Made by a program: the position numbers and the translations under genes. Of a stretch of DNA of 64,000 nt, positions 1 through 12,134 are shown one piece after another (positions within the stretch are counted from its first letter, which is position 1; each line of letters begins with the position of its first letter). This DNA is from Acestrorhynchus altus. Its lineage: Eukaryota; Chordata; Actinopteri; Characiformes; Acestrorhynchidae. The notes below the pieces were generated by a model. That model was not told the origin of the DNA, searched no databases, and saw only the letters and a program-made list of their open reading frames with translations. Location: NCBI GenBank assembly GCA_034509495.1, contig CM067509.1, forward strand, positions 2,868,671 to 2,932,670. The letters run 5' to 3'.

Positions 1-81
1 GTGGTTAGTGTTTTTTCTACAAAATTAAACTGAAGAACTTTCTCCAATAGTGGTGGTTCCATCATTTTAGCAAGGGGTTGC

Positions 82-352
82 TTAGTAGTAGCAGTAGCAG
101 ATGTAGCACTAATATAAGTAGTCGTAGTAGTACTACTAGTAGTAGTAGTAGTACTAGTAGTAGTAGTAGTAGTAGTAGTATAAGTAGTAGTAGTTGTTGC
201 AGTACTTAGTTATATTTATATAGCACCTATCTAATATAACCAAGGACACTTCACAGTCAGCACTCTACACATTAATGTAGCAGTAGTAGTGGTGGTGGTG
301 GTGATGGTAGTGGTGATGGTGGTGGTGGTGGTGGTTGTACCAATAGTAGCAG
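82..352. repeat. Imperfect AGT/GGT trinucleotide arrays
   Basis: Two trinucleotide blocks lie here. At about 82-198 the unit is AGT, broken by AGC, ACT and ATA variants. At about 279-352 the unit drifts from AGT to GGT/GAT. About 80 bases of ordinary sequence separate them. Together with the block at 629-1342 they look like one decayed trinucleotide domain. Confidence 0.9.
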
Positions 353-469
353 GGGCATAGTACCAAATCTTCAGCTGCATTTGTAATATTCTGTATTTTT
401 ATAGATCCTCAAGTTCAGGGCTGGCAGTAAAGACTTGCCAATCCATATCTGGGCATGCAGACATACATT

Positions 470-612
470 CACTCACATACATACACACTCATTCACACAC
501 CAGGGCAATTTACCTGATGATACATGTTTTTGGAATGTGGGAGGAAACCAGAATCCCCAGAGGAAATCCACACAGACACAGGGATAACGTGGAAACTTCA
601 TCCATATGGGAC
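470..612 (-). mobile_element. tRNA-derived SINE, central fragment
   Basis: Read on the minus strand, this matches the middle of the common teleost SINE that is seen intact at 58794-59138: the 'first line with first-base, GTTTCCTCTGGG, CCACATTCC AAAAAC' type module followed by a CA/GT-rich stretch. The tRNA-like head and the terminal tail are missing. It interrupts the trinucleotide domain, so it probably inserted after that domain formed. Confidence 0.6.
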
Positions 613-628
613 TTTGAAGCAATAATCG

Positions 629-1342
<714 letters not shown>

Positions 1343-2004
1343 GCCTTGTGAACAGTGATGGCTTTCGTTTTCAGATCTTTATATAATTGCTTAGAAAAGC
1401 CCTCGTTCTGTGAACATTTGTACATTGTTTGAAAAGAATTTACACAGTTTTGTAAATTTAATTCAGCTGATGGTTCCTAATGAAAATGGCTGACTTGCCT
1501 CGGGCCTGATTGCTAATCAAGGTGGATTGTCTTTGCAGGTCTTAGGGTGCCCATACATTTGCATATGCTACACTGGTGGTTTAAAAGTGTTTTGTTGTGA
1601 AAGACCATTAGGTGCATTAGGATTTGTATGGTTTATAATGAGACAGATGCTACTACTACTCTGTAATAAAAAGTGGTGTGAGACATTTGCATAAGTCTGT
1701 AAACCTATCAGTGTAAACCTCTTTAACATATCGTATACAAAGACAAAGCTGTGCACAAAGGCATAAACAGAGGAAAATGGGAGTGAAATGGGAAACTTGA
1801 GAACTTGCATATCCGACTTGCATGCAGCTCTTAATTAATTTAACGTTAAATCTGGTTCAACTGTTTTTTTTTTGCTGCCAATCCAATCCAAGTATTTTAA
1901 TGCTGAATATCTGCTGCTAATGATCTGTGTATTTATAAATAAAATTCAATTAAATTAATCAGTGAAATTAGTCTGCCAAATATACATGCCTAACAGAGTC
2001 ACTG
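1343..2004. other. No recognised feature
   Basis: AT-rich single-copy-looking DNA. I see no convincing exon, RNA gene or repeat. A T9 run sits near 1865. Confidence 0.5.
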
Positions 2005-2237
2005 GGTAAAAGACAGGAATACCCCCTAGACAGAGTGCCAGTTCATCACAGGGTACAACACACTCACAAACATGATTTTGGGAGGTGGAAAGAAACTGGA
2101 ATTCTCAGAGGAGGCTCAGGCAGACACAAGGAAGAGAACACAAAAATCTTCACAAAGAGCAGAGCAAGGGTCAATCCCACAACCCCAGGCCCCTGGAGCT
2201 GTCTGAGAAACACACTACCCGTGTTGCTTGTTGCCAA
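2005..2237 (-). mobile_element. tRNA-derived SINE, nearly full length
   Basis: The minus strand reads tRNA-like head, box-B-like GTGGGATTGACCC, central region and the 'CCTGTGATGAACTGGC' type tail. It is the same family as the copies at 5385-5690 and 61130-61330. It is diverged and has several small indels. The small open frames crossing it on both strands have no coding value. Confidence 0.6.
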
Positions 2238-2469
2238 AAAAGGTGTTGTATATGATTGTGAAAAATGACTGCGGTGTGTCCCCCACAGGTTTGACAACAT
2301 GGCTAGATTCAGATTTAAAATCAATAACTGGACAAGTGAGAGAGAAAGATTTGATTCTTCAATGGAAAGGCAGTTAATACGTTTTTATTTACTTTATTTA
2401 TTATTTATGAATACTTTTATTAGTACTTTAATGTCTGGTCACATGAAACAAAGCATAAAATATAGAAAA

Positions 2470-2620
2470 TATATAGAGATTATTTCACCCCTGCAATATC
2501 ACCAGTGCCACTGGCAGCAAAACAACCTCAAAACATGATAAATCCTCCCCTGTGCTTCACAGTTGGCAAAGTGTTCTTTCAATGAAACCCATTTCCTTTT
2601 TTCTCCAAACATACTGTTTG
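2470..2620 (-). mobile_element. Tc1-like transposase relic (antisense)
   Basis: Minus-strand translation gives pieces of the Tc1 transposase core: YVWRKK followed by a frame change into a NTLPTVKH / GGFIMF / GCFAASGTGDI series, matching the family pattern PTVKHGGGSIMLWGCFAASGTG. At least one stop and one frameshift occur within 150 bases. The same subfamily recurs on the plus strand at 56955-57450. Neither terminal inverted repeat is visible. Confidence 0.65.
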
Positions 2621-2624
2621 CTGA

Positions 2625-3750
2625 TTACAAGTACCAGCGGTCAAAGGCAATGTACCATGTCATCTCTAATTCAGTGTTATCTTTTAACATGGTTACAGTT
2701 AACCGTACAAGATTCTTGTGTCACCTTTTTGACAGCATCTATTTTCATATACCATATACCACCATCAATGGATATGCTGCTTCCATGTCATCAATAAAAC
2801 TGTACATGTAAGCAGTGTTGGAGGTGTGCTTAATGGTGCATAGGGAAATTTATATTGTTGTAGATATGTCAGTGTCATCTTTGGTTCAGTGAGCATTGAC
2901 TGTATGTCACTGTAATATCTCTTTGTTGTGGCAGTCCTGGATAAGGCATCATTAAGTACATGTACAGCTGCTATTATCATTAAATTGACTATGTATGAGT
3001 TTGCCTCATTTGAAACCCTTTGTTTATTAATAGTAATCATCTCTCTTTTATATATATATTAAAATATATTATATGCATTAAATTATTTGCATTACATCAC
3101 AACTGAAGAAATGTGACTTTAGGTTACGGCTTCAGCAATTATGGATGAGTCATATTAGATTAAGCCTTTACTGCCTTATTTATCTTTTCCCCTCCAGTTC
3201 TCTGCCCTTTCTCACTTGACCCCTATAACTTTTCTTACGTTGTTGTTGCTGTTTATTGTTTACACCTGTATGATAAACAGGCCTTGACTGTCGTCAGGCA
3301 GCATCATTAACTATGTGCTGCCACGCGCATGCCCCTCAAACCTTGCAAATTAATCGTTTTAATCTAATTCTAACTTCCTAATCAAAAGGCCAGGCTTTTG
3401 TTTTATTTATAGTGCCCTTAACCCCAGAAATTAACTTATGCATGAATTTATTATTGTGAAATTTCCCTTGATGAGCCCTATTTAACATGCAAATAATTAT
3501 CTGGATGTCAGATTGTGCTTCTTGTGTCATTTTTCCACCTTTCAGTTTTATCTTTGGACACCTCCTCGGCTTCTGTTGTCTCGTTCTCATTCTGGGACGT
3601 TTGACTGTATGAACGTGATCTCTCATTTTGACTGCTGTCAAACATTAATATAAAGGAAGCTCACAATACAAACATTTTCACAGCCCACCCATACTTCTGG
3701 TACTGCACTAACCGATGCATAAAGAAGTTGCTGGAATTGAGTGACATTTA
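2625..3750. other. Single-copy AT-rich DNA with a candidate regulatory island
   Basis: No gene is seen. The part at about 3110-3640 is free of recognised repeats and holds clustered homeodomain-type words (AATTAA, TAATCG, TAATTA) and a POU-octamer word ATGCAAAT near 3487. This is the texture of vertebrate conserved non-coding elements, but conservation itself cannot be judged from one sequence. Confidence 0.3.
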
Positions 3751-3752
3751 AT

Positions 3753-4078
3753 GTGTGAATGCAATGATGATAAATGTAAGCAATTACAATTATGAGTAAA
3801 ATGATACGTTTATTGAAGGAACTGTAGAGATGAAAGCAGACTCTGGAACCCTGTATGGCCTCTAGCTTGAATAAAAAACTGCAGCCTGTAGATCCTTTAG
3901 CAACTCATATGTTCCAACTGGTCCCAAAATGCTCAATTGTCAATGAATCTGCCAACTGGGCAGATAAAGGAAGTGTACCATTTCTGGGAAAACCTTGCTG
4001 TGTGTGGGCAAGTATTATCCTGCTTAAAAGTGTCTTTCACCAAGAGGTGCACTACCCAAAAGTAGCCTTTGAGAGCTT
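3753..4078 (-). mobile_element. Tc1/mariner-like relic, internally deleted
   Basis: The plus strand here is the antisense of a transposase and is collinear with the longer copy at 36281-37098. Shared blocks are the GTGTGAATGCAATGATGA start, the 'CTGTAGATCCT' block, 'TCTGGGAAAACCTTGCTGTG' and 'CACCAAGAGGTGCACTAC'. About 400 bases present in the other copy, between the last two blocks, are missing here. The 104-aa plus-strand frame over it is antisense and meaningless. Confidence 0.65.
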
Positions 4079-4265
4079 CCTAAATATCCTGTTTTTGTTT
4101 GTTTATTTATTTTTTTTTAGAGAAGATCACCATGCAGAAATGTGGGAACCCACAGCCATGGGCTCCTGATACTGATACTCACAAAGCAGAAGACTTAAAT
4201 AGTAGTTTCCGTCATTCCTAATATAATTAAAAAATAAACGTGAACAGGAAGGTCAAGTTGAACAG

Positions 4266-4434
4266 AGGAGGATGGGTTCTCCTTTAGAGCCTTGGTTCCT
4301 CTCAAGGTTTTCTCTTCTTAGCCTGAGGGAGTTTTTCTTTGCCTGCTGGCTGCTCAATTGAAGCTTGGACCCGGTAAAGCTGCTTTGTGATAACTGCTTT
4401 CTTGTAAAAAGTGCTATATAAATAAAATTGGATT
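4266..4434 (+). repeat. Teleost dispersed repeat (non-LTR/SINE 3' end)
   Basis: Contains the familiar fish module GGTTCCTCTCAAGGTTTTCT, then 'AGGGAGTTTTTCTTTGCC', then 'AAAGCTGCTTTGTGATAACT', ending in GTGCTATATAAATAAAATTG. The terminal ATAAATAAAATTGGATTG is the kind of 3' tail seen on L2-like retroelements and their SINEs. Family assignment is from memory. Confidence 0.6.
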
Positions 4435-4885
4435 GTGTGTGAAACGTGTGAAAGACCAATAACAAACAAAAATATAAAATCACCTTTTTTTTCTGTGCTC
4501 TCATCAAAAATTCAGCATTGGAGATTTTCAAAGGAAAGTCTAAATAAGGCTGGTGTCTTCGGGGAGTCCTGTGGACTATCGGTTTCTTAGTCTGGGTTAG
4601 TATATTAGCACTGAAAGTGAGACAAACGAGGATGTTTACTTTCACGTAAATAAATGATGTGTGTTACATTTCAAATCCATCCCTCATTTCAGATTCTGTT
4701 TGATCAGATGATAAGTCTGTATGTATGCCTGTAAAGGCATTACTGCTTCTTTAGAGTACAGGCGGAGTTTGAGTGTCTATACTGTACAGTTGTAATCGGG
4801 CAAATTCAGACCTGCTCACCTTGAAAGGACGGTAGCCAAAACTGGTGTCATCATAGTGCTGCTTTTATACACTAAACACTGGATT

Positions 4886-5213
4886 TACACTGATCAGTCA
4901 CAACATTAGTACCACCTCTACAACATCTGACCATACAAAGCATGGGTTCCACAAGACCTCTGAAAGTATCCTGTGGTATCTGGCACTAAGACGTTACAGC
5001 TGTTGTGAGGTGGGCCTTTCATGAACATCAGTGAGTCTTTGTTCTCCATGACCCGGTCACTGTTCTTCCTTAAAGCCCTTTGGTTGATACTGACCACTGC
5101 ATACTGGGAAAACCCCACAAGACCATGTTCTGATGCCATTGTCTAGAACATCATAGTTTAGCTCTTGTCTGGATCCACTGTCAGTGGTGTTAGTGTTATT
5201 GTTGATCAGTGTA
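4886..5213 (-). mobile_element. Deletion derivative of a Tc1/mariner-like transposon
   Basis: A 328-bp element bounded by inverted ends TACACTGATCAGTCACAACA (left) and, on the opposite strand at the right, TACACTGATCAACAATAACA. Minus-strand translation keeps a transposase fragment, GLVGFSQYAVVSINQ followed by internal sequence, then VPDTTGYFQRSCGTHALYGQ, close to the family ends. Most of the coding region is gone, so it is a non-autonomous, MITE-like copy. The 73-aa minus frame is a fused remnant. Confidence 0.65.
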
Positions 5214-5384
5214 TGTGCAGTAAATGACAACTGTTCAAGACCCTTGTCGTAGGCAAGTGATCGAACAATCTGTGAGCAGTGTGTGTAGGAACAGAATCTT
5301 CTAGATCAAGGATCAGGTCTAGATTTATTTTTATGACAACAGAGGGATTCAATGATTTTTCAGAAAAAATAAATATATTTCCAG

Positions 5385-5690
5385 GAGCCAGCATGGTGGT
5401 GCCGCTGGTAGTGTGTGGGTGACACAGCTCCAGGGGCCTGGGTCACTCGGGTCACTGTCTGTGAGGAGTCCTCTGGGTTCTCCGGTTTCCTCCCGCCTCC
5501 CAAAAATGCACGCGGTAGACCCTGCTAAGGTGCGAGTGTGACTGTGTGTGTGTCTGTGGTTCCCTGCGATAGACTGGTGCCCTGTCCAGGGGCTTTTCCT
5601 GCTCTGCGCCCAATGACTCGAGGTGGGCTCTGGAGTAACCCTTACCCTATTCAGGAAGAAGTGACTAAGAGACTGACTGACTGACCGATT
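5385..5690 (+). mobile_element. tRNA-derived SINE, full-length but diverged
   Basis: Starts with AGCATGGTGGTGCCGCTGG (box A region), passes 'CCTGGGTCACTCGGGTC' (box B region), then CTCTGGGTTCTCCGGTTTCC, 'TGCGATAGACTGGTGCCCTG' and a GACT-repeat tail near 5670-5686. The antisense 121-aa open frame is produced by this SINE and is not a gene. Confidence 0.7.
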
Positions 5691-5699
5691 CCCAGTAAC

Positions 5700-6720
5700 T
5701 GACAAAAAACACATTTATGCATAATGACTTTAGAAGGCCATGGTTGACCAGTCATGCAACACTTAGAAGCCCTTCAAACATGGGACTCCAAGTCCCATGC
5801 TCCTCCACTTGATGGCTCATGTACCTCATGCTCAGCCCCAGTCACTGGAATACTGATTTGGTTTGGTTCTGCCTGTTACTATGCTGTTACTGTGTTTGAC
5901 CTGTTTTCCTGTTATTGCATTTATGACTGGCTACACTATGTGTGTTTGCCCTCAGTCTTCTATACCTGCCATGGATCTGTCCAGACCTGACACTCTGGGG
6001 GAATATTAATGATAAAAACAACAAAAAGCATAACAGAAAATGGACAAAATTGCTTTATCAGTAGGTTATGGGAACGTAAGGAAGCCAGAGGTACAGAATT
6101 TGTGGCATGAAGGACATCACAAGTAGAAGCATGGATGTGTATTAAATATAGGAAATGTGTATTAAACTAATGTGTGTTGAAACATCAGCAAGTAATCCAG
6201 CTTTAGCAATTAGTTCAAATTCACCCGTGTAAATTGGAGAGGGGAGGGGCTGTTGGATCTCTTTCTTTATACAGTGTTCAAATAATTTTTTGAATTTTCC
6301 TAGGATCTGTGGCATTTTTGACCATCTCCTATAAATACTGATCAAATGTTTTGGTGAATAAAAGTGTCGGAACGTGAACCAAGTCTAAAACCCCTCAACA
6401 GCTATATAACCCTTTCAGGCTGAGTACGACTTCTTCAGGCCAAAAAATCAGATATGATATTTATCCAGTGGAACCTGCACACAAAGCCCAACATGTTTAT
6501 TTGCCCTCTGTGTTCTGTAAATGGGGCTTGAAAGACCATTTCTTTTTCTCTGCTCCGTGTCTGGTTTTACTCTCTTTAATTTAACGATTGCTAAGGATTA
6601 GAACAGGAGCGGCAAACAGAGATCCATGTTAGGCCAAAAACTAAAGCTAACCTTTAACAATCTCTCTGTCATCCACTCTCTGCTAATCAAACTATAACTA
6701 AATTGTAATGGAAAGCACTG
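5700..6720. other. No gene seen; short dispersed-repeat module
   Basis: Mostly unrecognised DNA. A short block at about 6322-6368 (TCTCCTATAAATACTGATCA then GGTGAATAAAAGTGTC) matches blocks at 38876 and 48866 that belong to the dispersed family described at 38430-38935. I see nothing else supportable. Confidence 0.4.
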
Positions 6721-6726
6721 GTTTTG

Positions 6727-6728
6727 TT

Positions 6729-6796
<68 letters not shown>

Positions 6797-6797
6797 T

Positions 6798-6836
<39 letters not shown>

Positions 6837-6839
6837 TTT
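6727..6839. repeat. (TTTC)17-(TTTA)n compound microsatellite
   Basis: A perfect TTTC run of 68 bases (6727-6794) passes directly into TTTA repeats to 6839. The sharp switch between two tetranucleotides is clean, with no interruptions. Confidence 0.98.
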
Positions 6840-7035
6840 TGTGTTCTACAAGCATGTTTCATTCAGAGGTAAAATTAGATGCTCGTAAAAGGACACTTTG
6901 GAACTTTTCCCAACCAAAGTCCTCTGCTTCTTATTTCTACAACAAAATAATCAATATCATTCTTTAGATTCTTTTTAAAAGTAAAACCCGTGGAAAAGAT
7001 GTCCATGTCCATGTTCCAACACTTGATCCAAGATA

Positions 7036-7212
7036 TTACGGTCCATTCACATTTATGGCATTTAACTGACGCTCTTATCCAGAGCGACTTTGAAGGTTAC
7101 TCATGTTACAGAGGTGGGCCAGAGTAGTGTTAGTAGTCTCGCCCAAGGACTCTTCTTGGTGTAGCACAGCATAGATGCCCACACTGGGAATTGAACCGCA
7201 GTCTCCCACATG
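7036..7212 (+). repeat. Teleost dispersed repeat (SINE-like)
   Basis: Carries the widespread fish module 'GGCATTTAACTGACGCTCTTATCCAGAGCGACTT' (given here only as its known start GGCATTTAACTGACGCTC), followed by 'GTCTCGCCCAAGGACTCTTC' and 'GGGAATTGAACCGCAGTCTC'. The last resembles an inverted tRNA box B. No TSD was identified. Confidence 0.6.
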
Positions 7213-7344
7213 GTGTGGGTACTTTGTATGTAACTAATGAATAAAGAGAAATGTTTGATAAGGGGATTTGGAAGGACATGTATTGACAACCAGTGGTTCC
7301 CTAGGAAAATAAATAAATAACTGACTGGATATGTTCTGGAAAAC

Positions 7345-7366
7345 TTTTTTTTTTTTTTTTTTTTTT
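7345..7366. repeat. Poly(T) tract, 22 nt
   Basis: An uninterrupted run of 22 T. It gives rise to a poly-Phe/poly-Lys open frame in both directions, which should be ignored. Confidence 0.98.
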
Positions 7367-7369
7367 CTG

Positions 7370-8060
7370 GAAACATTTTACTACATCCTGTCATTCTGCT
7401 CAAGCCCACATGTCTCTGCGAAAGAAAACACTTGTTATTTCCTCCATTTCCATAAACCTACTGTAGCTATCAAAGCTTTAATGAAGTCCCCATCATGCTA
7501 TTTTCTTTGCATTGCTCATAGAGTCATTCTTTTTATTATTATTTTTAGATCCCAGCCCTCTTGGCATTTTAATTGCAAGGGAAAATGTCATCAGCCGTCG
7601 CTCTGGTGCAGCTCTGCCTGTATGACGGGCCAGCGTCACCCCTGGGCAGAACATGTCCTGTCCATCACAAGCTCTGTGATAATGGCACTCAAGGGAACAG
7701 ACGAGGAGGGTCAGAGGCAAATATGGCTCCTGCTTCCTTGCTATTCTCTCCTGCACAGTCCTCTGCATACCATTTATTAATAGCATTTGGTTACATCTGC
7801 CTTTGAAGTGTCAAACTGTGAAACAAGCTTATGAGAGATTGCAAAGGAGAGCGACGGAGCTTATCAGAGCATATGATATCATTCCATGGCTACATATCAG
7901 TTTAATGATGTAGCAGGTTAACAGTGATTGCATATTTAGCGGATGGAGCAGACGTGTGTAGGCATGCTGTTAATCATGCCTACATTTTAAATCAATTTGT
8001 CAATTAAAGATAACAGAATGTCACAGTACAAGCTGTAGTGTAGTTTTATAGATCCAGCAC
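7370..8060. other. Candidate conserved non-coding element (no gene)
   Basis: About 690 bases without recognised repeats or simple sequence, with many TAAT/ATTA words (for example near 7777, 7971 and 8003). It also contains a perfect 9-bp inverted repeat, GTAGGCATG at 7958-7966 and CATGCCTAC at 7975-7983, with an 8-base loop. Open frames of 77-149 aa overlap one another on both strands without codon logic. Inference only: a possible developmental enhancer. Confidence 0.3.
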
Positions 8061-8394
8061 GTCTAACTGGGCTGGAGTGCACCATAGTAGAACTCGCCAC
8101 TGGTTTAACAGCAAGCAGTGTAAGGGTTCACTACTGACATTATAAATACATCAGTTTTCTATGTGCAGTCGTGAAAAAATAGTCTAAATTCTATACGTTT
8201 CCACCTTTTTCTACCTTTTCTTCAGTCTTTACCGTTTCTCGTCCTTCACAAAGAAAGGAACTCTAGCTCAGCTCATAGAAGCTCAGAGTTGCTTCATCCT
8301 TACAGTCGTTCTGTCTCCACCTCATTATCATATACTGATGACAAAGTCCTAATTTGCCTTTGTGAAATCTGTTTAACCTTTCAATGGGACAAAC

Positions 8395-8600
8395 TAAGGG
8401 TGTACTGTGCTTGAGCACGGTTCCCCACCAAAGCCCACTTTGTCTGAATAGTGTGATTGCTCTGAACCATGCTCGATCACGGTACAGGGGTGGGCCGGGA
8501 CTCAGTTCAGTTGGATTTGGGCATGGTGCGCACCCACTGTGAGCGCTAATTGTGCCCAATCACGGCACTTGAACGTTGAGCGAGTGCTGCTGCCTCTTTA
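8395..8600 (+). repeat. Probable dispersed repeat with GAGCACGGTT motif
   Basis: Successive blocks 'GTGCTTGAGCACGGTTC', 'TCTGAACCATGCTCG', 'ATTGTGCCCAATCACGGC' and 'TTGAACGTTGAGCGAGTGC' resemble a repeat I associate with fish genomes. Nothing in the window is a clear second copy, so support is weak. Confidence 0.3.
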
Positions 8601-8745
8601 AAAACAACTTCTTTTACAAACGGAAATTGCTCTTCTTCATAATCAATAAATCTATTATATATCCAAGAGAACCATGTATTAAACCAACCCTAATAAAAAT
8701 ATTAAGGCAGAATGTACTTTAGGTTTATATTTCATAGTATACAGG

Positions 8746-8747
<2 letters not shown>

Positions 8748-8838
<91 letters not shown>
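8748..8838. repeat. (ATT)n microsatellite
   Basis: Ninety-one bases of ATT with a single GTT interruption near 8793. The poly-Ile frame across it is an artefact. Confidence 0.98.
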
Positions 8839-8839
<1 letters not shown>

Positions 8840-10449
8840 AGAATCAAGAATTCATATCACTTACAAAACTCTCATAACAGTTTTTGTAATAAGAAACTTG
8901 CATTTTGAACAAAATCTAGCATCACCTGTTTAAAACTGTGGTTAACTGAAAGAAGAAATCAATTAAATATTAAATCTACCGTCCAGACTACAGTCCAGTT
9001 CTGTGTGTCCAGTTCCTATATAATAGGTACACTTTTCTTCATCTCAAAGCTGTGGTGTGGTGATGTAAGCATGCTCAGCCCTGGTACATAAAGCACAGGC
9101 AAGTAGGGGAATGTGGAAGGGGATAATCGTGCTTCAGTGCGGTATGTGCAAACCATGCTTAGTGTGAGTACAGTCTGATAAATAACCTCTAAACCAGTGC
9201 TCAACCCTGTGGACTGACCCCACCGGACAGAAGTCCTTCAGTACCTGCGTGTATTAGATTTAGCAGGGGGGCATTAAGGTCTTCTGAGAAGTCACAGGGG
9301 TCACAGGAAGTTGACATATTGATCATTTTTTGCTTATTTAAGAAGACCTTTATTTATACGCCCTTTGTGCTGCTTTCCATTTCGTTTCTCCACCCTCCCC
9401 TCCACCGCCACCAGTTTGGTCTCCTTGGTCGCCTAGGAGGTTCTCTTTACCAACCATGTTTGGTAGGATCTGTGAGCGCCCAGAGATTTGAAGACCTGGT
9501 CCGATGAGAGGACCATTCAAAACTTAATTAATTAATTAATTAATAAAATATTTTGGACACTCCTCAGAGTCTTACTGTTAAGGCTTGCTTAGCAGAAAAG
9601 GGTTATTTTGCACATCTGTCTGTCTGTCTCTCTGAATATAACCTGTATCTCCATCACCAGCCTCTTAAATCAGCACAATCCCCCCAACAGTTACTGTCTG
9701 TGAGGAGTTTGGAGTGTGTTTTCAGACGGTTTTCCTCCACCGTGCCATAAATACATGATATTATGTGGAACTCTGTGATAGGCATACAAACAAACCCACT
9801 GATGCTTTTATGGTATGCTTGTGAATAATTTGATGAGCTTTGCTCTGATTGGCTGGTTGAGTTTTATATATTATGAGACCTCTAAAGACTTTAACTCATG
9901 GTTCAGGTGTATGGAAATGTTGGGACACAACAGAGCTTGTGGTTGGGGTTTTGGTATTTGCCTGCTTTTACAGTTCAGTTTTGCTGCTGCATAATTTTCC
10001 TTTGGAGGAGAAACAGCATTATTACTCTTATAGCACATTATGTTCCTTCCATAACATGACACACTCTTATTTTTAATAGAGTTTAATATTCTAGGGGCCA
10101 CTAAAGGTGTTAGGTTGACTTTAATCTTTGTCAAAAAAGTAAAAGAACATGTTTTTTACGAATGCCAAAAACCACCAGGTGACTTGATTAGACCAGTAAG
10201 AGTGAATTAGAAATTGCCCTGACAGCACGGGATAGAGGACCACTTTTTGCTCACTGACAGCAAACCTGGCGGTTCAATGACATTTGCTCAGCATTTTCTG
10301 GGCGGCACGCCAGAGGTTAAGCAGAGCATTAGACAAAATGCCACTTTCGATGGCTTGTTTTCAACTGACAGTCCATTTTCCCTTCATTTCTTACTTCTGT
10401 TATGAGCATTTCAGCAACATTTTCAACTAAATCATTTAATATATCATAG

Positions 10450-10455
<6 letters not shown>
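8840..10455. other. No gene; minor simple repeats
   Basis: Nothing coding is supportable. A (TTAA)n run lies at 9524-9544. The rest reads as single-copy DNA of ordinary composition. Small open frames near 9319, 9553 and 9871 have no recognisable domain and lack splice context. Confidence 0.5.

Positions 10456-10498
<43 letters not shown>
10456..10498. repeat. (TG)n microsatellite
   Basis: Perfect TG repeat of about 43 bases preceded by a short AT alternation. Confidence 0.98.
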
Positions 10499-10499
<1 letters not shown>

Positions 10500-12065
10500 C
10501 AGTTGTTTTCAGGTAGTTACATCTTGATCACATGGCAGTTATCATTGGAGGCAGTAAACCGTCCTCAATAATCTTTAATAAGACTTCATAGACGTGAAAT
10601 GTGGTATAAACAGGGGGTTAACAATTTCAGTGCATTGCATTATAGGTATTGTAGTGCATTTACTGTTGTCTTGGCAACTGCAGTCACTGCTGTGGGGCTC
10701 TTGTTTTCTTGTTCTGCTCAGGAAGGTAATTTTTTTTTAGAGATAAGTGCAATAAATTCCAAGTAGTTCCAAAGTGAAAAAGAAAAGAGCCCAAAAATCA
10801 CGGCTATTACCTGAGCAGGAAATTACCTGGATATTAACAGCAGGAAAATGAAACACTGTCTCGAGGCAAAAAGATCTGAAAAGCTAAACAGCAGTCGGTA
10901 GAGTAATGGCCATCTCCTGGAGCTCCCAGCAGCATCAGCTTGGACACGTCAAGACAAACAACTTGGCTGTCGTGTAATATAGACAGGATGTTTTAGGAGG
11001 TCACACTCGTTTTATTCAAACTTTTAAAAAGTTTAAAAGCCCACCGAGATGAGATGCTATAATGGAAAGTTCATAGCCACTCATAAGATTCCTGAAGACC
11101 ACGCAGTGGTCAAAGTGGAAACGGCTGGTCTGTCTCAGGTGCTCAGGCTTCCGGTCCGTGATATTACTTTCTCACATTCTAACGCTTTTAGCTAAAAATA
11201 AGACTAAATTAAAGAGCTTCTCAGATAGCAGCACATATCAGTCCCCTGGCTTGATTAGGTCAGCAACCCACTGACCGTTCGCCACTGCCGGTCCACTCTC
11301 GGACCACCCAAATATTGCCAAACTAGTTTTTTAATCTCCTAGAAGTATATTTTCAGAAGTGTTTTAATTTTAGAAAATAAGCGAAACTATTTTTCTTACG
11401 TTGTTGACACTGAATTAAAATAATTGAATAAACGAATTTATGCCATGAAACAAAGACGATTTAATAACATAGACTCTGAGTGGAAAACGAGCGACAAAAA
11501 GTGGCGTTTCGTTTTATGCTCGGCTCAACTGCCAGCCCAGAAAATGCTGAGCTGACACCAGTGGACCACCGACTTCGCCATCAGCAGACCCGCAGTGGTC
11601 TGCAATCCTCTGCCTCTGTCCTTGTACGTGATGTACTGTATATATAGCAGTATTGTTCTTAAAATGTTGATCAAACCCTGCGCAAACAGGAGTCCGAAAT
11701 CTCGGTTTAGCGCCAGGAAAAGGAAAGTTCGTGAATAAACATCAGTGTCGCTGATGTGCTTCAGATCTTTGTTCCTGCGTCTGACATCGCGAACATGTTT
11801 AACACAGAGTTAAATGCACTCCTGGCCTTTGCTTCCACACAAATCCGTCTCCTTTTTCATTGGAGTGCACTTAGGCTTTAACCTCTTGCGACGCCTCTCA
11901 GGCACAATTGTTTAAGCACACATCCATTCTGCTCGGTCCAGCTTCGCAGACAGAAAGGCCTCCCGTTTAAAAAAGCTCTTTGAACTCGCACAGAGCGACC
12001 TGCACTTCCTTTCACAGCACAATACGCCTCACTTTCCATCCAATGCTAAGGTAATGCATTTGCTC

Positions 12066-12068
<3 letters not shown>
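10499..12068. other. Single-copy-looking DNA with one old repeat block
   Basis: No coding sequence is seen. Within it, 11270-11400 matches 30765-30870 (entered separately). The stretch 11600-12060 has no recognised repeat. Confidence 0.45.
11270..11400 (+). repeat. Old dispersed repeat, copy 1 (pair with 30765-30870)
   Basis: Shares with 30765-30870 the ordered blocks GGTCCAC, GGACCACC or GACCACCA, AATATTG, CTAGTTTTTTAATCTCCT, a variable spacer, and TTTTAGAAAATAA. The family is not identified. The CAGTGG and GGTCC words at about 11560 would fit the ends of a hAT-type element, but I cannot close the boundaries. Confidence 0.5.

Positions 12069-12133
<65 letters not shown>
12069..12133. repeat. 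(CA)n microsatellite
   Basis: Perfect CA repeat of 65 bases. Confidence 0.98.

Positions 12134-12134
<1 letters not shown>

Noticed and set aside
3855..4169. 104-aa plus-strand open frame
   Set aside because: It is antisense to a Tc1-like transposase relic.
7331..7780. 149-aa plus-strand open frame starting in a poly-T run
   Set aside because: It begins with poly-Phe encoded by T22, and opposite-strand frames overlap it. There is no domain.
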